A DNA stretch of 64,000 nt from Sphingomonas glacialis (GCF_014653575.1 NZ_BNAQ01000004.1:124001-188000); one strand, 5' to 3'; numbered from the stretch's first letter, positions 26,971-35,923 are shown. Notes: generated by a model not told the origin, from the sequence alone. Numbers and translations: made by a program.

Positions 26971-28200
26971 ATGTCTGTTTCCCCGCAACGCCCGATGATG
27001 GACTCGCCCCCGCTGCGGCTGGTCGAGTTCGTCCCCCTGATCGCGTCGCTGATCGCGCTCGCGTCGCTCGGTATCGACACGATGCTGCCCGCCCAGCCCG
27101 ATATCGCCCGCCGGCTCGGCGTCGATGCGATCGTCGATGCGCCGCTGATCATCACGGTGTTCGTGATCGGGCTCGGGATCGGTCAGCTGATCCACGGTCC
27201 GCTGACCGATCGCTATGGCCGGCGCCCGGTGCTGATCGTCGGGCTGATTCTCTTCATCATCGGCAATCTGTGTGCCGGGCTGGCGAACAGCTTCCCGCTG
27301 CTGCTGATCGTGCGCTTCCTCAGCGGGCTCGCGATTGCCGCGAGCCGCGTGGTGACGATCGCGCTGATCCGCGATTGCTTTTCGGGGCGCGCAATGGCGC
27401 AGGTGACGAGCCTTGCCTTCATGGTGTTCATGGCGGTGCCGATCGTCGCGCCGAGCATCGGGCAGGGGATCCTGCTGATCGGATCGTGGCGGCTGATCTT
27501 CGAGGTGATCGCAGGCGGCGCATTGCTGTGCCTGATCTGGTTCGTCTTGCGCATGCCCGAGACGCTGCGCCCCGAAAACAGATCGCCGCTGTCGATCAAG
27601 ACGACGCTGGCGGGCTGGCGGCAGACGCTGTCGGACCGCTATTCGGTCGGCTACACGATCGCCGCGCTGATCGCGCAGGGCGCGATCTTCGGCTATCTCG
27701 GGTCGATCCAGCCGATCATGGAGCGCGTCTTCCACCGCCCCGAATGGCTCGGCGGCGTGTTCGCGGCCTCGGCGGGAACGATGGCGGTCGCCAATCTGCT
27801 CAACTCGCGGATCGTGATGACGCTCGGGATGCGCCGCATTTCGCAGACCGCATTGGTGGTGATGATCCTGTCGTCGGGCACCGGCGCGGTGGTCGGCTGG
27901 TTCGGCGACGAACCGCTGCTCGTCTTCGTGCTGCTGCAAGCGATCACGATGGCATGCTTTGGCCTCGCCACCTCGAACATGTCGGCGATGGCGATGGAGA
28001 ATATGAGGTCGATCGCCGGTGTCGCGTCGAGCGTGCAGGGGTTCTTCGGCATCACGATGGGCGCGATCGTCGGCTGGGCGATCGGCCGCAGCTTCGACGG
28101 GACGACGGTGCCGCTCCATCTGGGGTTTCTGGTGGCGGGCGTATCGGGTATCGTGATCGCAGCGATCGTAGAGCGCGGGCGGTTATTTCGCCCCAGTTGA
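26971..28200 (+). CDS. Bcr/CflA-type MFS drug-resistance transporter
   Basis: The 409-residue protein has twelve predicted membrane helices. Features are PLIASLIALASLGIDTMLPAQPDIA at helix 1, the MFS motif DRYGRRPVLIVGL after helix 2, and FLSGLAIAASRVVTIALIRDCF in helix 4-5, in the style of Bcr/CflA (bicyclomycin/chloramphenicol) proton-driven exporters. Substrate is not readable. The start is uncertain: ATG at 26971 or 26995; neither has a strong ribosome site. The annotated frame extends much further upstream, overlapping the DUF3597 gene, but that part has no coding character. Confidence 0.88.
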   Translation: MSVSPQRPMMDSPPLRLVEFVPLIASLIALASLGIDTMLPAQPDIARRLGVDAIVDAPLIITVFVIGLGIGQLIHGPLTDRYGRRPVLIVGLILFIIGNLCAGLANSFPLLLIVRFLSGLAIAASRVVTIALIRDCFSGRAMAQVTSLAFMVFMAVPIVAPSIGQGILLIGSWRLIFEVIAGGALLCLIWFVLRMPETLRPENRSPLSIKTTLAGWRQTLSDRYSVGYTIAALIAQGAIFGYLGSIQPIMERVFHRPEWLGGVFAASAGTMAVANLLNSRIVMTLGMRRISQTALVVMILSSGTGAVVGWFGDEPLLVFVLLQAITMACFGLATSNMSAMAMENMRSIAGVASSVQGFFGITMGAIVGWAIGRSFDGTTVPLHLGFLVAGVSGIVIAAIVERGRLFRPS

Positions 28201-28294
28201 CGCAGTTTAATCGGCAAAGCCGGAACCGTTGCCCGCTTGCACGGTTCGCTGATGAAACGATCCCGCATCCTGCGGGAGCGTCGGGAGAGCGAAG

Positions 28295-28636
28295 ATGAGC
28301 ATCGGTGGACATCAGGTACCCGGCGAGGGCACGGGCGACGACGGTTTCGACGAAGAAGGCTATGACGAGAGCCAGCGCGCGGAAATTCTGGAAGTAACCC
28401 GCGACGGGCCGAGCGACGGCACGCTGCTGACCGATATCGCCCCCGATATCGGGACGCGCGACGACGATGACGACGATCTCGAAATGGAAGACGATGAAGT
28501 CGGCGAGGAAGACCCCGATGCCGATGAGAGCGACGACGATGAGGACGAAGACGACGTCCAGGACGAGCTCGACGGCAACACCGCCGACGATGACGACGAG
28601 TTGAGCGATCGAGACGACGCCGCCTTGCGGCCGTGA
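28295..28636 (+). CDS. Extremely acidic small protein
   Basis: The 113-residue protein has Asp/Glu over most of its second half (runs such as RDDDDDDLEMEDDEVGEEDP and SDDDEDEDDVQDELD). No membrane segment, signal or known domain is seen. An apparent ribosome site GGGAGAGCGAAG precedes the ATG. It stands alone and ends in a strong terminator. Such proteins can be disordered cation or RNA-polymerase/ribosome-binding factors (delta-like), but nothing here fixes the role. Confidence 0.7.
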   Translation: MSIGGHQVPGEGTGDDGFDEEGYDESQRAEILEVTRDGPSDGTLLTDIAPDIGTRDDDDDDLEMEDDEVGEEDPDADESDDDEDEDDVQDELDGNTADDDDELSDRDDAALRP

Positions 28637-28642
28637 CGGGGT

Positions 28643-28678
28643 GCCGCGGACGGGCCGATCGGCGGCCCCGTCCGCGGC
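28643..28678 (+). terminator. Terminator-like hairpin after the acidic gene
   Basis: A perfect 12-bp stem (GCCGCGGACGGG at 28643-28654 with its inverse at 28667-28678) and a 12-nt loop end the short transcription unit. The tail is only CTCTTG, so it may be Rho-assisted. Confidence 0.6.
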
Positions 28679-28816
28679 CTCTTGAGGCTGTATCCCGGGT
28701 GGGTCTGATGCCCGGTGTCTGGCACGCTTCGCCGTTTTGCGACGGGGCGGGAGGAACGGGCAACCGGGTGCGCCGTTTATCGGGCCCGACCCTCTTGTGT
28801 TTGACGAGTACCAGTG

Positions 28817-29488
28817 ATGAAGCGTTTGCTGACCGTATCTCTGCCGCTCGTGTTCGTCGCGGCGTGTTCCGGGACATCCCCCAGCCAGACCAATAGCATC
28901 GACGTCAACGCGGCGGCGGTCCGCGCGCAGCAAAGCGTCGATGCCTATAACGCGGACGCGCCGGTCGAGATCGCCGAACCCGACGCGGTAACCGAAAACG
29001 ATGTGACAGCCGCCACCGGGAGCAACAGCGCCGAACGCACGCCGCTCGATCCGCCGGCGCCGGGAACGCCGGGCGGACTGCCCGACGACCGGACGCCGGT
29101 TTCCGAAGCCCCCTTCACCCCGGACAGCGCGCAAGGTGCGGCCAACGTCGTGCAGACCTATTACGCGTTCCTCGGCGAACGGAAGTACGCGCAGGCGCTC
29201 GCGCTGCGCGAGCCGAAGGCAGACGCGGCCGCTTTTGCGGAAGGTTTTAACGGCTACAGTGAATATCACGCCAATGTCGGTGCGCCCGGCGCGATCGATG
29301 CGGGGGCCGGTCAACGCTATGTCACGGTGCCGGTCCAGATCTATGCGCGGCTGAAGCGCGGTGGAACCCCGGTGTACGAGATCGGCTCGGCCACGTTGCA
29401 TCGCAGCGGCGATATCGATGGCGCAACCACGGCGCAGCGCACGTGGCGCATCCAGTCGATCGATTTGAAGCCGGCGCCGAAGCGCTAA
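28817..29488 (+). CDS. Putative lipoprotein
   Basis: The 223-residue product starts MKRLLTVSLPLVFVAACSG, a lipoprotein signal with lipobox VAAC. Next comes a Pro-rich, low-complexity spacer (TPLDPPAPGTPGGLPDD) and a C-terminal NTF2-like or DUF4864-like domain (AANVVQTYYAFLGERKYAQALALRE ... WRIQSIDLKPA). Function is unknown; the fold suggests binding rather than catalysis. The second ATG (28817) is chosen because the preceding GTG gives a redundant residue. Confidence 0.78.
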   Translation: MKRLLTVSLPLVFVAACSGTSPSQTNSIDVNAAAVRAQQSVDAYNADAPVEIAEPDAVTENDVTAATGSNSAERTPLDPPAPGTPGGLPDDRTPVSEAPFTPDSAQGAANVVQTYYAFLGERKYAQALALREPKADAAAFAEGFNGYSEYHANVGAPGAIDAGAGQRYVTVPVQIYARLKRGGTPVYEIGSATLHRSGDIDGATTAQRTWRIQSIDLKPAPKR

Positions 29489-29510
29489 CGGCGGCAAGGT
29501 CTGGGCGCGC

Positions 29511-29717
29511 TCAGGACTTCATGGCGTTGGCCAGTGTGGCCAGATCGTCCGCGTTCACCGCCACGCCCGCCGCATCGGTATCGTCCGACGCGTTCGCCAT
29601 CGTCGCCGCCCGGTTTGCCGGAGGACCGAACCCGACCGTATCGATCGCGGTCCACAGGATACCCGCCGCCCACAACAAGGCGCTCCATCGACTCAGGAAG
29701 ATTTTGCGGAACGGCAT
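29511..29717 (-). CDS. Small membrane protein
   Basis: The 68-residue protein has one membrane helix (SALLWAAGILWTAIDTVGF) after a basic start, then a soluble Ala/Asp-rich tail. It resembles recalled small sphingomonad proteins with the start ...RWSALLWAAGILW. Convergent with the lipoprotein gene. No function is known. Confidence 0.62.
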   Translation of the reverse strand: MPFRKIFLSRWSALLWAAGILWTAIDTVGFGPPANRAATMANASDDTDAAGVAVNADDLATLANAMKS

Positions 29718-29770
29718 CGCCGAACGTGTACGCCAGTCGGGTTAACGCGCCGCAAAACCCCGGCGCGCGG

Positions 29771-29950
29771 CTATGGCGTTTCGGCGGCGGGGTCGCGTTC
29801 GGCGGTCTCGGCCGCCTTGGCGAGCTTTCTGGCCGATCGGCGCGCGGCGGTGGGGGTTAGCGACGCTGCGAGCCCGTCGGGGCCATCGAGGATCACTTCG
29901 CCATGCTCGGCGGCGGCCTCGATCGGATCGTCATACGGTAATCGGGCCAC
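29771..29950 (-). CDS. Small conserved-looking protein
   Basis: A 59-residue protein reads from a GTG at 29948-29950 with GGAGA just upstream. It encodes ARLPYDDPIEAAAEHGEVIL and DGPDGLAASLTPTAARRSAR, then a charged helical tail. The longest open frame here extends far to the right but overlaps the Crp-type gene antisense and is not credible. Divergent from the Crp-type regulator. No domain recognised. Confidence 0.55.
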   Translation of the reverse strand: MARLPYDDPIEAAAEHGEVILDGPDGLAASLTPTAARRSARKLAKAAETAERDPAAETP

Positions 29951-30016
29951 ATCGCGTCTCCATGACTGGACAAAACGCAAACATCCAGCGCATGTTCCCG
30001 CGCCGCGGAGGGGGCC

Positions 30017-30724
30017 ATGTATACCGATCTGTTTCTGAAAACCCATCGTGTTCCAACGATTACCGCCGAAGAGCGCGCCGCGCTCGAGCAGGCGGTCGTG
30101 CGGACCGCGACCTATAGCCCCAAGCAGATCATCGTGCGCCAGCAGACCCCGCTGACGCAATGCACGCTGCTGCTCGAAGGCTTTGTCGAACGCTACAAGG
30201 ACACGCCCGAGGGGCGGCGACAGATCCTGGCGATCCACATTCCGGGCGATTTCGTCGACTTGCATTCGTATCCGCTCAAGCGGCTCGAGCATTCGGTCGC
30301 AGCCCTCACCGATGTGCGCGTCGCGCTGTTCCCGCATGCCGACGTCCGCGCGCTGACCACGGAATCGGCGTCGCTCACCGAATTGCTGTGGCGCTCGACG
30401 CTGATCGACGCGGCGATCAACCGCGAATGGATCGTCTCGATCGGCGCGCGCAGCGCGGCGATCCGGCTCGCGCACCTGTTCTGCGAGATGTATACGCGGC
30501 TCAAGCGGATCGGGCAGGCCGAGACGACGACGTTCCCGCTCCCGCTGACGCAAGTCGATCTGGCCGATGCGACCGGTCTGACCGCGGTCCATGCCAACCG
30601 GATGCTGCGGCAGTTGCGCGAACGCGGGATGGTCGCGTTCCGACAGGGCGAGGTCGAGATCCTCGACTGGGACGCGTTGCGGCACTTCGCGAAGTTCGAT
30701 CCGGCGTATCTGTTCTTCGATTAA
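30017..30724 (+). CDS. Crp/Fnr-family transcription regulator
   Basis: The 235-residue protein has an N-terminal cyclic-nucleotide-binding-type beta-barrel (ALEQAVVRTATYSPKQIIVRQ, GRRQILAIHIPGDFVDLHSY) and a C-terminal winged helix (FPLPLTQVDLADATGLTAVHANRMLRQLRERGMV). There is no Fnr-type Cys cluster at the N-terminus, so it is not an oxygen-sensing Fe-S member. Proteins like this are common in sphingomonads, with ligands unknown. Confidence 0.9.
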   Translation: MYTDLFLKTHRVPTITAEERAALEQAVVRTATYSPKQIIVRQQTPLTQCTLLLEGFVERYKDTPEGRRQILAIHIPGDFVDLHSYPLKRLEHSVAALTDVRVALFPHADVRALTTESASLTELLWRSTLIDAAINREWIVSIGARSAAIRLAHLFCEMYTRLKRIGQAETTTFPLPLTQVDLADATGLTAVHANRMLRQLRERGMVAFRQGEVEILDWDALRHFAKFDPAYLFFD

Positions 30725-30979
30725 ATCGGGCGTCGCAGCGGCACGGTAGCGATCAGGATCGGAGACGTGGCCGCCCGTGCTCTAGGGGGACGCCGCGCGG
30801 CCACGCCCTGTTGCAAAAGCTATCTCTACTGATCCGATCGGCAATGGGCTTGCGCCGAAACGACAGCGGCCTGCGATGGACCGGATCGGGCACATCGGGT
30901 GGTGGCGATCACGCGTCTCCGGCGCGCTCCGACTCGGATGCCCCTTGCGGTCGGCGGCGACTTCGCGTTGGAAGCGGGA

Positions 30980-31732
30980 ATGCCCAAGCTTCGTGCAGAC
31001 CAACTCCTCGTCGATCGCGGCCTCGCCGAGAGCAAGACCCGCGCGCAGGCGCTGATCATGGCCGGCCTGGTCTTTGCCGGCGAGCGCAAGATCGACAAGC
31101 CGGGGCAAGCGCTTGCCGATGATGTGCTGCTCGACGTGCGCGGGCGCGATCATCCCTGGGTCTCGCGCGGCGGGATCAAGCTCGCGCATGGCCTCGATAC
31201 CGTCGGTTGGGATGTCACGGGGGCGGTGGCGATCGATGTCGGCTCGTCGACGGGTGGCTTTACCGACGTCTTGCTGCAACGCGGTGCGATGCGGGTCTAC
31301 GCGGTCGACAGCGGCACCAACCAGCTCGCCTGGAAATTGCGGCAGGACCCACGCGTCGTGGCGCACGAACAGACCAGCGCGCGGATTTTGACCGAGGTGC
31401 ACATCCCCGAGGCGGTCGACCTGATCGTCTGCGACGCGAGCTTTATCGGCCTTGCCAAGGTGCTGGAAACGCCGTTGCGTTTCGCCAAGCCCGCGGCAAA
31501 GCTCCTTGCGCTGATCAAACCGCAATTCGAGGCCGGGCGTGGCGAGGTCGGCAAGGGCGGGGTGGTCCGCGACCCCGCGATCCATGTGCGCGTCTGCGAT
31601 GAAGTGGCGGCGTGGGTCGTCACGCAGGGGTGGTCGGTCGCAACGATCGTCGAGAGCCCGATCACGGGCCCCGAGGGTAATGTCGAATTCCTGATTGCTG
31701 CAACGCGGGACATTCCGCCCGCAATGCCCTGA
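30980..31732 (+). CDS. tlyA: TlyA-family rRNA 2'-O-methyltransferase
   Basis: The 250-residue protein has an N-terminal S4 RNA-binding domain (MPKLRADQLLVDRGLAESKTRAQALIMAGLV) and an FtsJ-like methyltransferase domain (VAIDVGSSTGGFTDVLLQRGA, SAM motif I; LIVCDASFIGL). TlyA methylates ribose of 16S and 23S rRNA in mycobacteria; haemolysin naming is historical. The ATG at 30980 aligns with the family start; upstream in-frame codons add unlikely residues. Confidence 0.92.
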   Translation: MPKLRADQLLVDRGLAESKTRAQALIMAGLVFAGERKIDKPGQALADDVLLDVRGRDHPWVSRGGIKLAHGLDTVGWDVTGAVAIDVGSSTGGFTDVLLQRGAMRVYAVDSGTNQLAWKLRQDPRVVAHEQTSARILTEVHIPEAVDLIVCDASFIGLAKVLETPLRFAKPAAKLLALIKPQFEAGRGEVGKGGVVRDPAIHVRVCDEVAAWVVTQGWSVATIVESPITGPEGNVEFLIAATRDIPPAMP

Positions 31733-31829
31733 AATTAGCAGCTACATGCGGCAGAATCTCGTATATGGCCGGATTGGCCGTCACGTCGGGGATCGGTGCG
31801 GCGCAATCGAGGCGGGAAGGGCGTAGGGC

Positions 31830-32387
31830 TTGAGAGAGATCGCATCGAAGCAACAATTGCGGCTGGCGTTCCTGCGCTGGGCAGTGGTGACGGTGCCGCT
31901 CGTCCTGCTGCTTGGCTTCACCGCCGCGCGACTGGCGCCAGGCGGATCGCAGAACGCCTGGTATGGTGCGTTGGTGAAGCCGCGGCTGACCCCGCCCGAC
32001 TGGGCCTTTCCGGTCGCCTGGACGCTGATCTACATCCTGCTCGGGCTCGCGCTGGCGATGATCCTGTATGCGCGCGGCGCGCGGCTGCGTACGCTCGCCA
32101 TCCTGCTGTTCGTGGTGCAACTGGCGGTCAACCTCACTTGGTCGCCGATTTTCTTCGGGATGCATCAAGTGACCGTCGCGCTCGGCATCGTCGTCGCGAT
32201 GTTCGCATTGACGCTCGCAATGGCGTTCGTCTTCGCGCGGATCCGCCCGCTCGCGGCGGTCCTGCTGGTGCCCTATCTTGCGTGGCTGGTTGTTGCCTTC
32301 TACCTCAATTACGGGATCATGGACTTGAACCCTGGCGCGGAAACCCTTGCGCCGTCGTCGTCCACCACCCAAATCATCAAGATCTAA
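31830..32387 (+). CDS. tspO: TspO/MBR family (tryptophan-rich sensory) membrane protein
   Basis: The 185-residue protein has five membrane helices. TspO traits are WYGALVKPRLTPPDWAFPVAWTLIYILLGLA, VQLAVNLTWSPIFFG and LVPYLAWLVVAFYLNYGI. The family binds porphyrins and affects tetrapyrrole traffic and stress response; in Rhodobacter it is an outer-membrane regulator. Start is a TTG at 31830 with a weak GGGCGTAGGGC site. There is an extra N-terminal basic segment of ~15 residues before helix 1. Confidence 0.9.
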   Translation: MREIASKQQLRLAFLRWAVVTVPLVLLLGFTAARLAPGGSQNAWYGALVKPRLTPPDWAFPVAWTLIYILLGLALAMILYARGARLRTLAILLFVVQLAVNLTWSPIFFGMHQVTVALGIVVAMFALTLAMAFVFARIRPLAAVLLVPYLAWLVVAFYLNYGIMDLNPGAETLAPSSSTTQIIKI

Positions 32388-32407
32388 CGCGACTGGATTT
32401 TCGTCTC

Positions 32408-32674
32408 ATGCAATCCGACAACAAGATTTTCGACGACTTCGCCAAGCTCCTCAACGGCGCAGCCGGGACGCTGGCAGGCGTGGGGCGTGAAGCCGAAGCC
32501 GGCGCACGCGCGCGCGCCAAGGAGTGGATCGGCGGGCTCGATTTCGTCTCGCGCGACGAGTTCGACGCGGTCAAGGCGATGGCGGCGGCAGCCCGCGACG
32601 ATGCCGATGCCTTGCGCGCCCGGCTCGATGCGCTCGAGGCCAAGCTCGCTACGGCGCCAAAGGCGGAAGGCTGA
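32408..32674 (+). CDS. ubiK: UbiK-family accessory factor
   Basis: The 88-residue protein is of the BMFP/YqiC type: DNKIFDDFAKLLNGAAGTLAGVGREAE followed by a C-terminal coiled coil (VSRDEFDAVKAMAAAARDDADALRARLDALEAKL). UbiK helps the soluble ubiquinone-synthesis complex work under aerobic conditions in enterobacteria. The ATG lies 21 bases past the tspO stop, so the two are probably cotranscribed. Confidence 0.85.
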   Translation: MQSDNKIFDDFAKLLNGAAGTLAGVGREAEAGARARAKEWIGGLDFVSRDEFDAVKAMAAAARDDADALRARLDALEAKLATAPKAEG

Positions 32675-32776
32675 TCTGATCTTTTCCACAGATTTCTCGG
32701 CGCTTGGGCCCTCGGGCCAGTGCGTTGCCTGTTGCGGGGCCCCTACATCCTGTAATGCGGGTGCGGGAGACGTGTT

Positions 32777-33280
32777 GTGATGCTCGATGAAGCCGATTTC
32801 GACCGCGACGATGCCGCACCGATCGACATGCTCGAAAGCTATTTTGCAGCGCACGGCTGGGAGCATGAGCGGCAGGACGACGAAGTCATCGCCAAGGTCA
32901 AGGGCAGCTGGACGCAGTACGAGCTTCGCGCGCTGTGGCGCGAGGAAGACAGCGTCATCCAGTTCCTCGCTTTCCCCGACATTCGCGTCGCGGATGACCG
33001 GCGCAGTGCGATCTACGAGGCGATCGGGCTGATCAACGAACAGCTCTGGGTCGGGCATTTCGAATTGTGGTCGTCGAGCGGGATCCTGCTTTATCGCCAC
33101 GCTGCAATGATCGAGGGCGAGGGCGGCACGATGTCGCTCGGCGCCGCCGAGTTGCTCGTCGAAAGCGCGATCGACGAGTGCGAACGCTTCTATCCGGTGT
33201 TCCAGTTCGTCCTGTGGGGCGGCAAGACCCCCAAGGAAGCGCTCGCCGCGGCAATGACCGAGACGCAAGGCGAAGCGTGA
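32777..33280 (+). CDS. YbjN-domain protein
   Basis: The 167-residue acidic protein has the YbjN/T3SS-chaperone-like fold: PIDMLESYFAAHGWEHERQDDEVIAKVKGSW, ALWREEDSVIQFLAF, and CERFYPVFQFVLWGGKTPKEALAAAM. YbjN of E. coli affects motility and stress. It is linked with proC by a GTGA overlap (proC GTG at 33277), which is the usual alphaproteobacterial arrangement from memory. Confidence 0.87.
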   Translation: MMLDEADFDRDDAAPIDMLESYFAAHGWEHERQDDEVIAKVKGSWTQYELRALWREEDSVIQFLAFPDIRVADDRRSAIYEAIGLINEQLWVGHFELWSSSGILLYRHAAMIEGEGGTMSLGAAELLVESAIDECERFYPVFQFVLWGGKTPKEALAAAMTETQGEA

Positions 33281-34077
33281 CGCTCGGTCGCGTCTGGATG
33301 ATCGGGTGCGGCAATATGGGCGGCGCGATGCTGCGCCGCTGGATTGCGAGCGGCGTGCTCGCCGGCGACCAGATTGATGTCGTCAACCGCGCTGACCGCC
33401 TATTGCCGGATGGCGTGCGGCAGGCGCGCGACCTTCCTGGTGGCGATTTGCCCGACGCTGTCATTCTCGCGATGAAGCCGCAGCAGATCGATGATGTTGC
33501 GAGCCTTTACGCGGAGCGTCTTGCTGGCGTGCCGGTGCTCGTGTCGATCCTAGCGGGGGTCGAGGAATCGGCGCTGGCGGCGCGGTTCAAGGCTCAGACC
33601 ATCGTCCGCGCGATGCCCAATCTCCCTGTCGCGATCGGCAAGGGCGTGGTCGCGCTCGAGTCGTCGAGCCGCGACGATGCCGTGCGAGCAGACGTGTTCG
33701 CGCTGATGGCGCCGCTCGGGCTGGTCGAATGGGTCGATCCGGCGCAGTTCGACGCGGTGACCGCGCTTGCCGGCAGCGGGCCGGCGTTTCTCTACCGCTT
33801 TATCGATGCGCTTGCGGCGGCTGGCGTCGCCAATGGTTTGCCTGCGGCGCAGGCCGAGCGCCTCGCGCTCGCGACCGTCGAGGGGTCGGCGCTGCTCGCC
33901 GCAGCGGCCGAGATCGCGCCGGGAGCGCTTGCCGAGCACGTCGCAAGTCCGGGCGGCTCGACTCGTCGCGGGCTCGACGTGCTCGATGAGCGCGACGCGC
34001 TGAAGGCATTGCTTACGGAAACGATCGCGGCATCGACACGACGTAACGCCGAAATGGCGGCCGCGGCGCGCGGATAA
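33277..34077 (+). CDS. proC: Pyrroline-5-carboxylate reductase
   Basis: The 266-residue enzyme makes proline from pyrroline-5-carboxylate with NAD(P)H. Rossmann start VWMIGCGNMGGAMLRRWI, then VILAMKPQQID, MPNLPVAIGKG, and the C-terminal signature ALAGSGPAFLYRFIDALAAAG and HVASPGGSTRRGL. GTG start overlaps the YbjN stop (GTGA), so translation is probably coupled. Length is normal for the family. Confidence 0.95.
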   Translation: MTLGRVWMIGCGNMGGAMLRRWIASGVLAGDQIDVVNRADRLLPDGVRQARDLPGGDLPDAVILAMKPQQIDDVASLYAERLAGVPVLVSILAGVEESALAARFKAQTIVRAMPNLPVAIGKGVVALESSSRDDAVRADVFALMAPLGLVEWVDPAQFDAVTALAGSGPAFLYRFIDALAAAGVANGLPAAQAERLALATVEGSALLAAAAEIAPGALAEHVASPGGSTRRGLDVLDERDALKALLTETIAASTRRNAEMAAAARG

Positions 34078-34098
34078 GCGACGCCGCGTCGGGGGTGC

Positions 34099-34587
34099 TT
34101 AGCCGCGCAGTCCGGAGAGGCGCGACAGGTCGTCCTCGCCGATCATGCCCTCGAGCACCGACCAGAACCCCGACACCGATTGCTGCCCGGCGCGCGCATA
34201 GGCCGAGGCCCAATGTTGGCGTACCGTCTCGAACAGTTCGGTCTCGAGTGCGGCGCCTTCGGGGGTGAGCCGCAACAGCCGTTGGCGGCGGTCACGTTCG
34301 CCGACGCGCGTCTCGACCATCGCGCGGTCGACCAGTTCGTTGAGCACGCGGCCGAGCGATTGCTTGGTGATCCCGAGCAGCCCGAGCAGCGCACTGACGG
34401 TGAGATCGGGATGCCGTGCGATGAAATAGATCGCGCGATGATGCGCCCGCCCGAGGCCGATCGCCGCAAGGCGGGTTTCGGTCGTGCGCGCAAGCGTGCT
34501 CTGTGCGAAATACATCAGCTCGATCCCGCGCCGGATTTCGGGTTCGCGCAGGAATAGCGGTGAGGCGGAGGCGATTGCGGTGGCCAT
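34099..34587 (-). CDS. MarR-family transcription regulator
   Basis: The 162-residue protein has a winged helix: ARHPDLTVSALLGLLGITKQSLGRVLNELVDRAMVETRVGERDRRQRLLRLTPEG, with the DRR wing characteristic of MarR. The ATG at 34585-34587 was chosen as it sits ~57 bp from the divergent ilvE ATG at 34644. That placement suggests it controls itself and perhaps ilvE. Confidence 0.9.
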   Translation of the reverse strand: MATAIASASPLFLREPEIRRGIELMYFAQSTLARTTETRLAAIGLGRAHHRAIYFIARHPDLTVSALLGLLGITKQSLGRVLNELVDRAMVETRVGERDRRQRLLRLTPEGAALETELFETVRQHWASAYARAGQQSVSGFWSVLEGMIGEDDLSRLSGLRG

Positions 34588-34643
34588 TGTTGACCGCCTT
34601 TGGCGCACCCCGTACACGCCTTCAATCCCCAAATTGTAACAGA

Positions 34644-35789
34644 ATGTCGCATTCCATGCAGCAAAATCGTCTCGACGCGCACAGCCTTCCTTCGGACGCA
34701 ACCTCGGCCCCCGTCTTCGCGATCGAACCGCATGCAACGCCGATCCCGCTCGACGAGCGCAGTGCGATGTTGGTCGATCCCGGCTTCGGCCGTGTCTTTA
34801 CCGATCACATGGTCACTATCCGCTACAATGAGCGCGACGGCTGGCACGATGCCAAGATCGTCGCGCGCGCGCCGTTCCAGATGGATAGCGCATCGGCGGT
34901 GCTGCACTATGCGCAGGAGATTTTCGAGGGGATGAAGGCGTATCGCTTGCCTGACGGTGGCGCAGCGCTGTTCCGCCCGTTCGAGAACGCCGCTCGCTTT
35001 CGCCGCTCGGCCGAGCGGATGGCGATGATCCCGTTGCCCGAGGCGCTGTTCGTCGAATCGGTCCGCGCGCTGGTCCGCCAGGAAGCTGGCTGGATCCCCG
35101 AGATCGACGGCGGCGCGCTATACCTGCGGCCGTTCATGATCGCGAGCGAGGTGTTCCTCGGCGTGAAGCCATCGACCGAATATCTCTACGCCGTGATCGC
35201 TTCGTCGGTCGGTGCCTATTTCAAGGGCGGCGCGCCGGCGGTCACGCTGTGGGTGACGCAGGACTATACGCGCGCTGCACCCGGCGGAACTGGCGCGGCG
35301 AAGTGCGGCGGCAATTATGCGTCGAGCCTGATCGCACAGGCCGAGGCGACGCGGCACGGCTGCGACCAAGTGCTGTTCCTCGACGCGATCGAGCGGCGCT
35401 GGATCGAGGAACTGGGGGGGATGAACATCTTCTTCGTGTTCGACGACGGCAGCATCGCGACGCCGCCGCTGACCGGTACGATCCTACCCGGCATCACGCG
35501 CGATTCGCTGATGATCCTTGCGCGCGATATGGGGCTGGACGTGCGCGAGGCGCCGTATGCGATCGAGCAGTGCCGCGCGGATGCCGGGAGTGGACGGCTG
35601 GTCGAGGCGTTTGCTTGCGGTACCGCGGCGGTCGTTACGCCGATCGGCACGATGAAAATGCGCGACGGCGATTTCCGGATCGGCAGCGGTGGCCCGGGCC
35701 AAACCACGGTGCGTTTGCGTCAGGCGCTGATCGATCTGCAGCGCGGCACCGCGCCCGATCCGCACAATTGGCTCGAGCGCGTGCTGTGA
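34644..35789 (+). CDS. ilvE: Branched-chain amino-acid aminotransferase
   Basis: The 381-residue fold-type IV PLP enzyme interconverts Leu, Ile and Val with their 2-oxo acids. Signs are HYAQEIFEGMKAYR, ALYLRPFMIASE, the PLP Lys in GTGAAKCGGNYA, and CGTAAVVTPIG. Length and N-terminus match the longer (type II, eukaryote-like) branch. It would start leucine degradation, feeding the cluster at 6.7-15.6 kb. ATG at 34644 (or 34656); no strong ribosome site is seen. Confidence 0.93.
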   Translation: MSHSMQQNRLDAHSLPSDATSAPVFAIEPHATPIPLDERSAMLVDPGFGRVFTDHMVTIRYNERDGWHDAKIVARAPFQMDSASAVLHYAQEIFEGMKAYRLPDGGAALFRPFENAARFRRSAERMAMIPLPEALFVESVRALVRQEAGWIPEIDGGALYLRPFMIASEVFLGVKPSTEYLYAVIASSVGAYFKGGAPAVTLWVTQDYTRAAPGGTGAAKCGGNYASSLIAQAEATRHGCDQVLFLDAIERRWIEELGGMNIFFVFDDGSIATPPLTGTILPGITRDSLMILARDMGLDVREAPYAIEQCRADAGSGRLVEAFACGTAAVVTPIGTMKMRDGDFRIGSGGPGQTTVRLRQALIDLQRGTAPDPHNWLERVL

Positions 35790-35848
35790 CGTGCGAATCC
35801 GGGCTTTCCAAGCTCGGATTCACCGCCTAAAGCACCGCCCTCCCGGAT

Positions 35849-35923
35849 TGGGGCGTCGCCAAGTGGTAAGGCAGCGGCTTTTGATGCCGCCATTCGCAGG
35901 TTCGAACCCTGCCGCCCCAGCCA
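35849..35923 (+). tRNA. tRNA-Gln (anticodon TTG)
   Basis: Cloverleaf by eye: acceptor arms TGGGGCG and CGCCCCA, D-arm with AAGTGGTAAGGC, anticodon loop TTTTGAT carrying TTG between GCGGC and GCCGC, T-arm GCAGG-TTCGAAC-CCTGC, discriminator G, encoded CCA. It marks the left edge of the lower-GC adhesion/NO-sensing region. Confidence 0.94.

Noticed and set aside
26458-28119. 553-residue minus frame ending in the DUF3597 core
   Set aside because: Only the last 125 residues (start 26835) are real; the rest is a shadow of the MFS transporter.
29771-30685. 304-residue minus frame opposite the Crp-type gene
   Set aside because: Only the last 59 residues, from a GTG at 29950, have a ribosome site and plausible sequence; the rest is shadow.
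30725-30979. Possible non-coding RNA upstream of tlyA
   Set aside because: Local GC-rich inverted pieces exist but match no known RNA family by eye.
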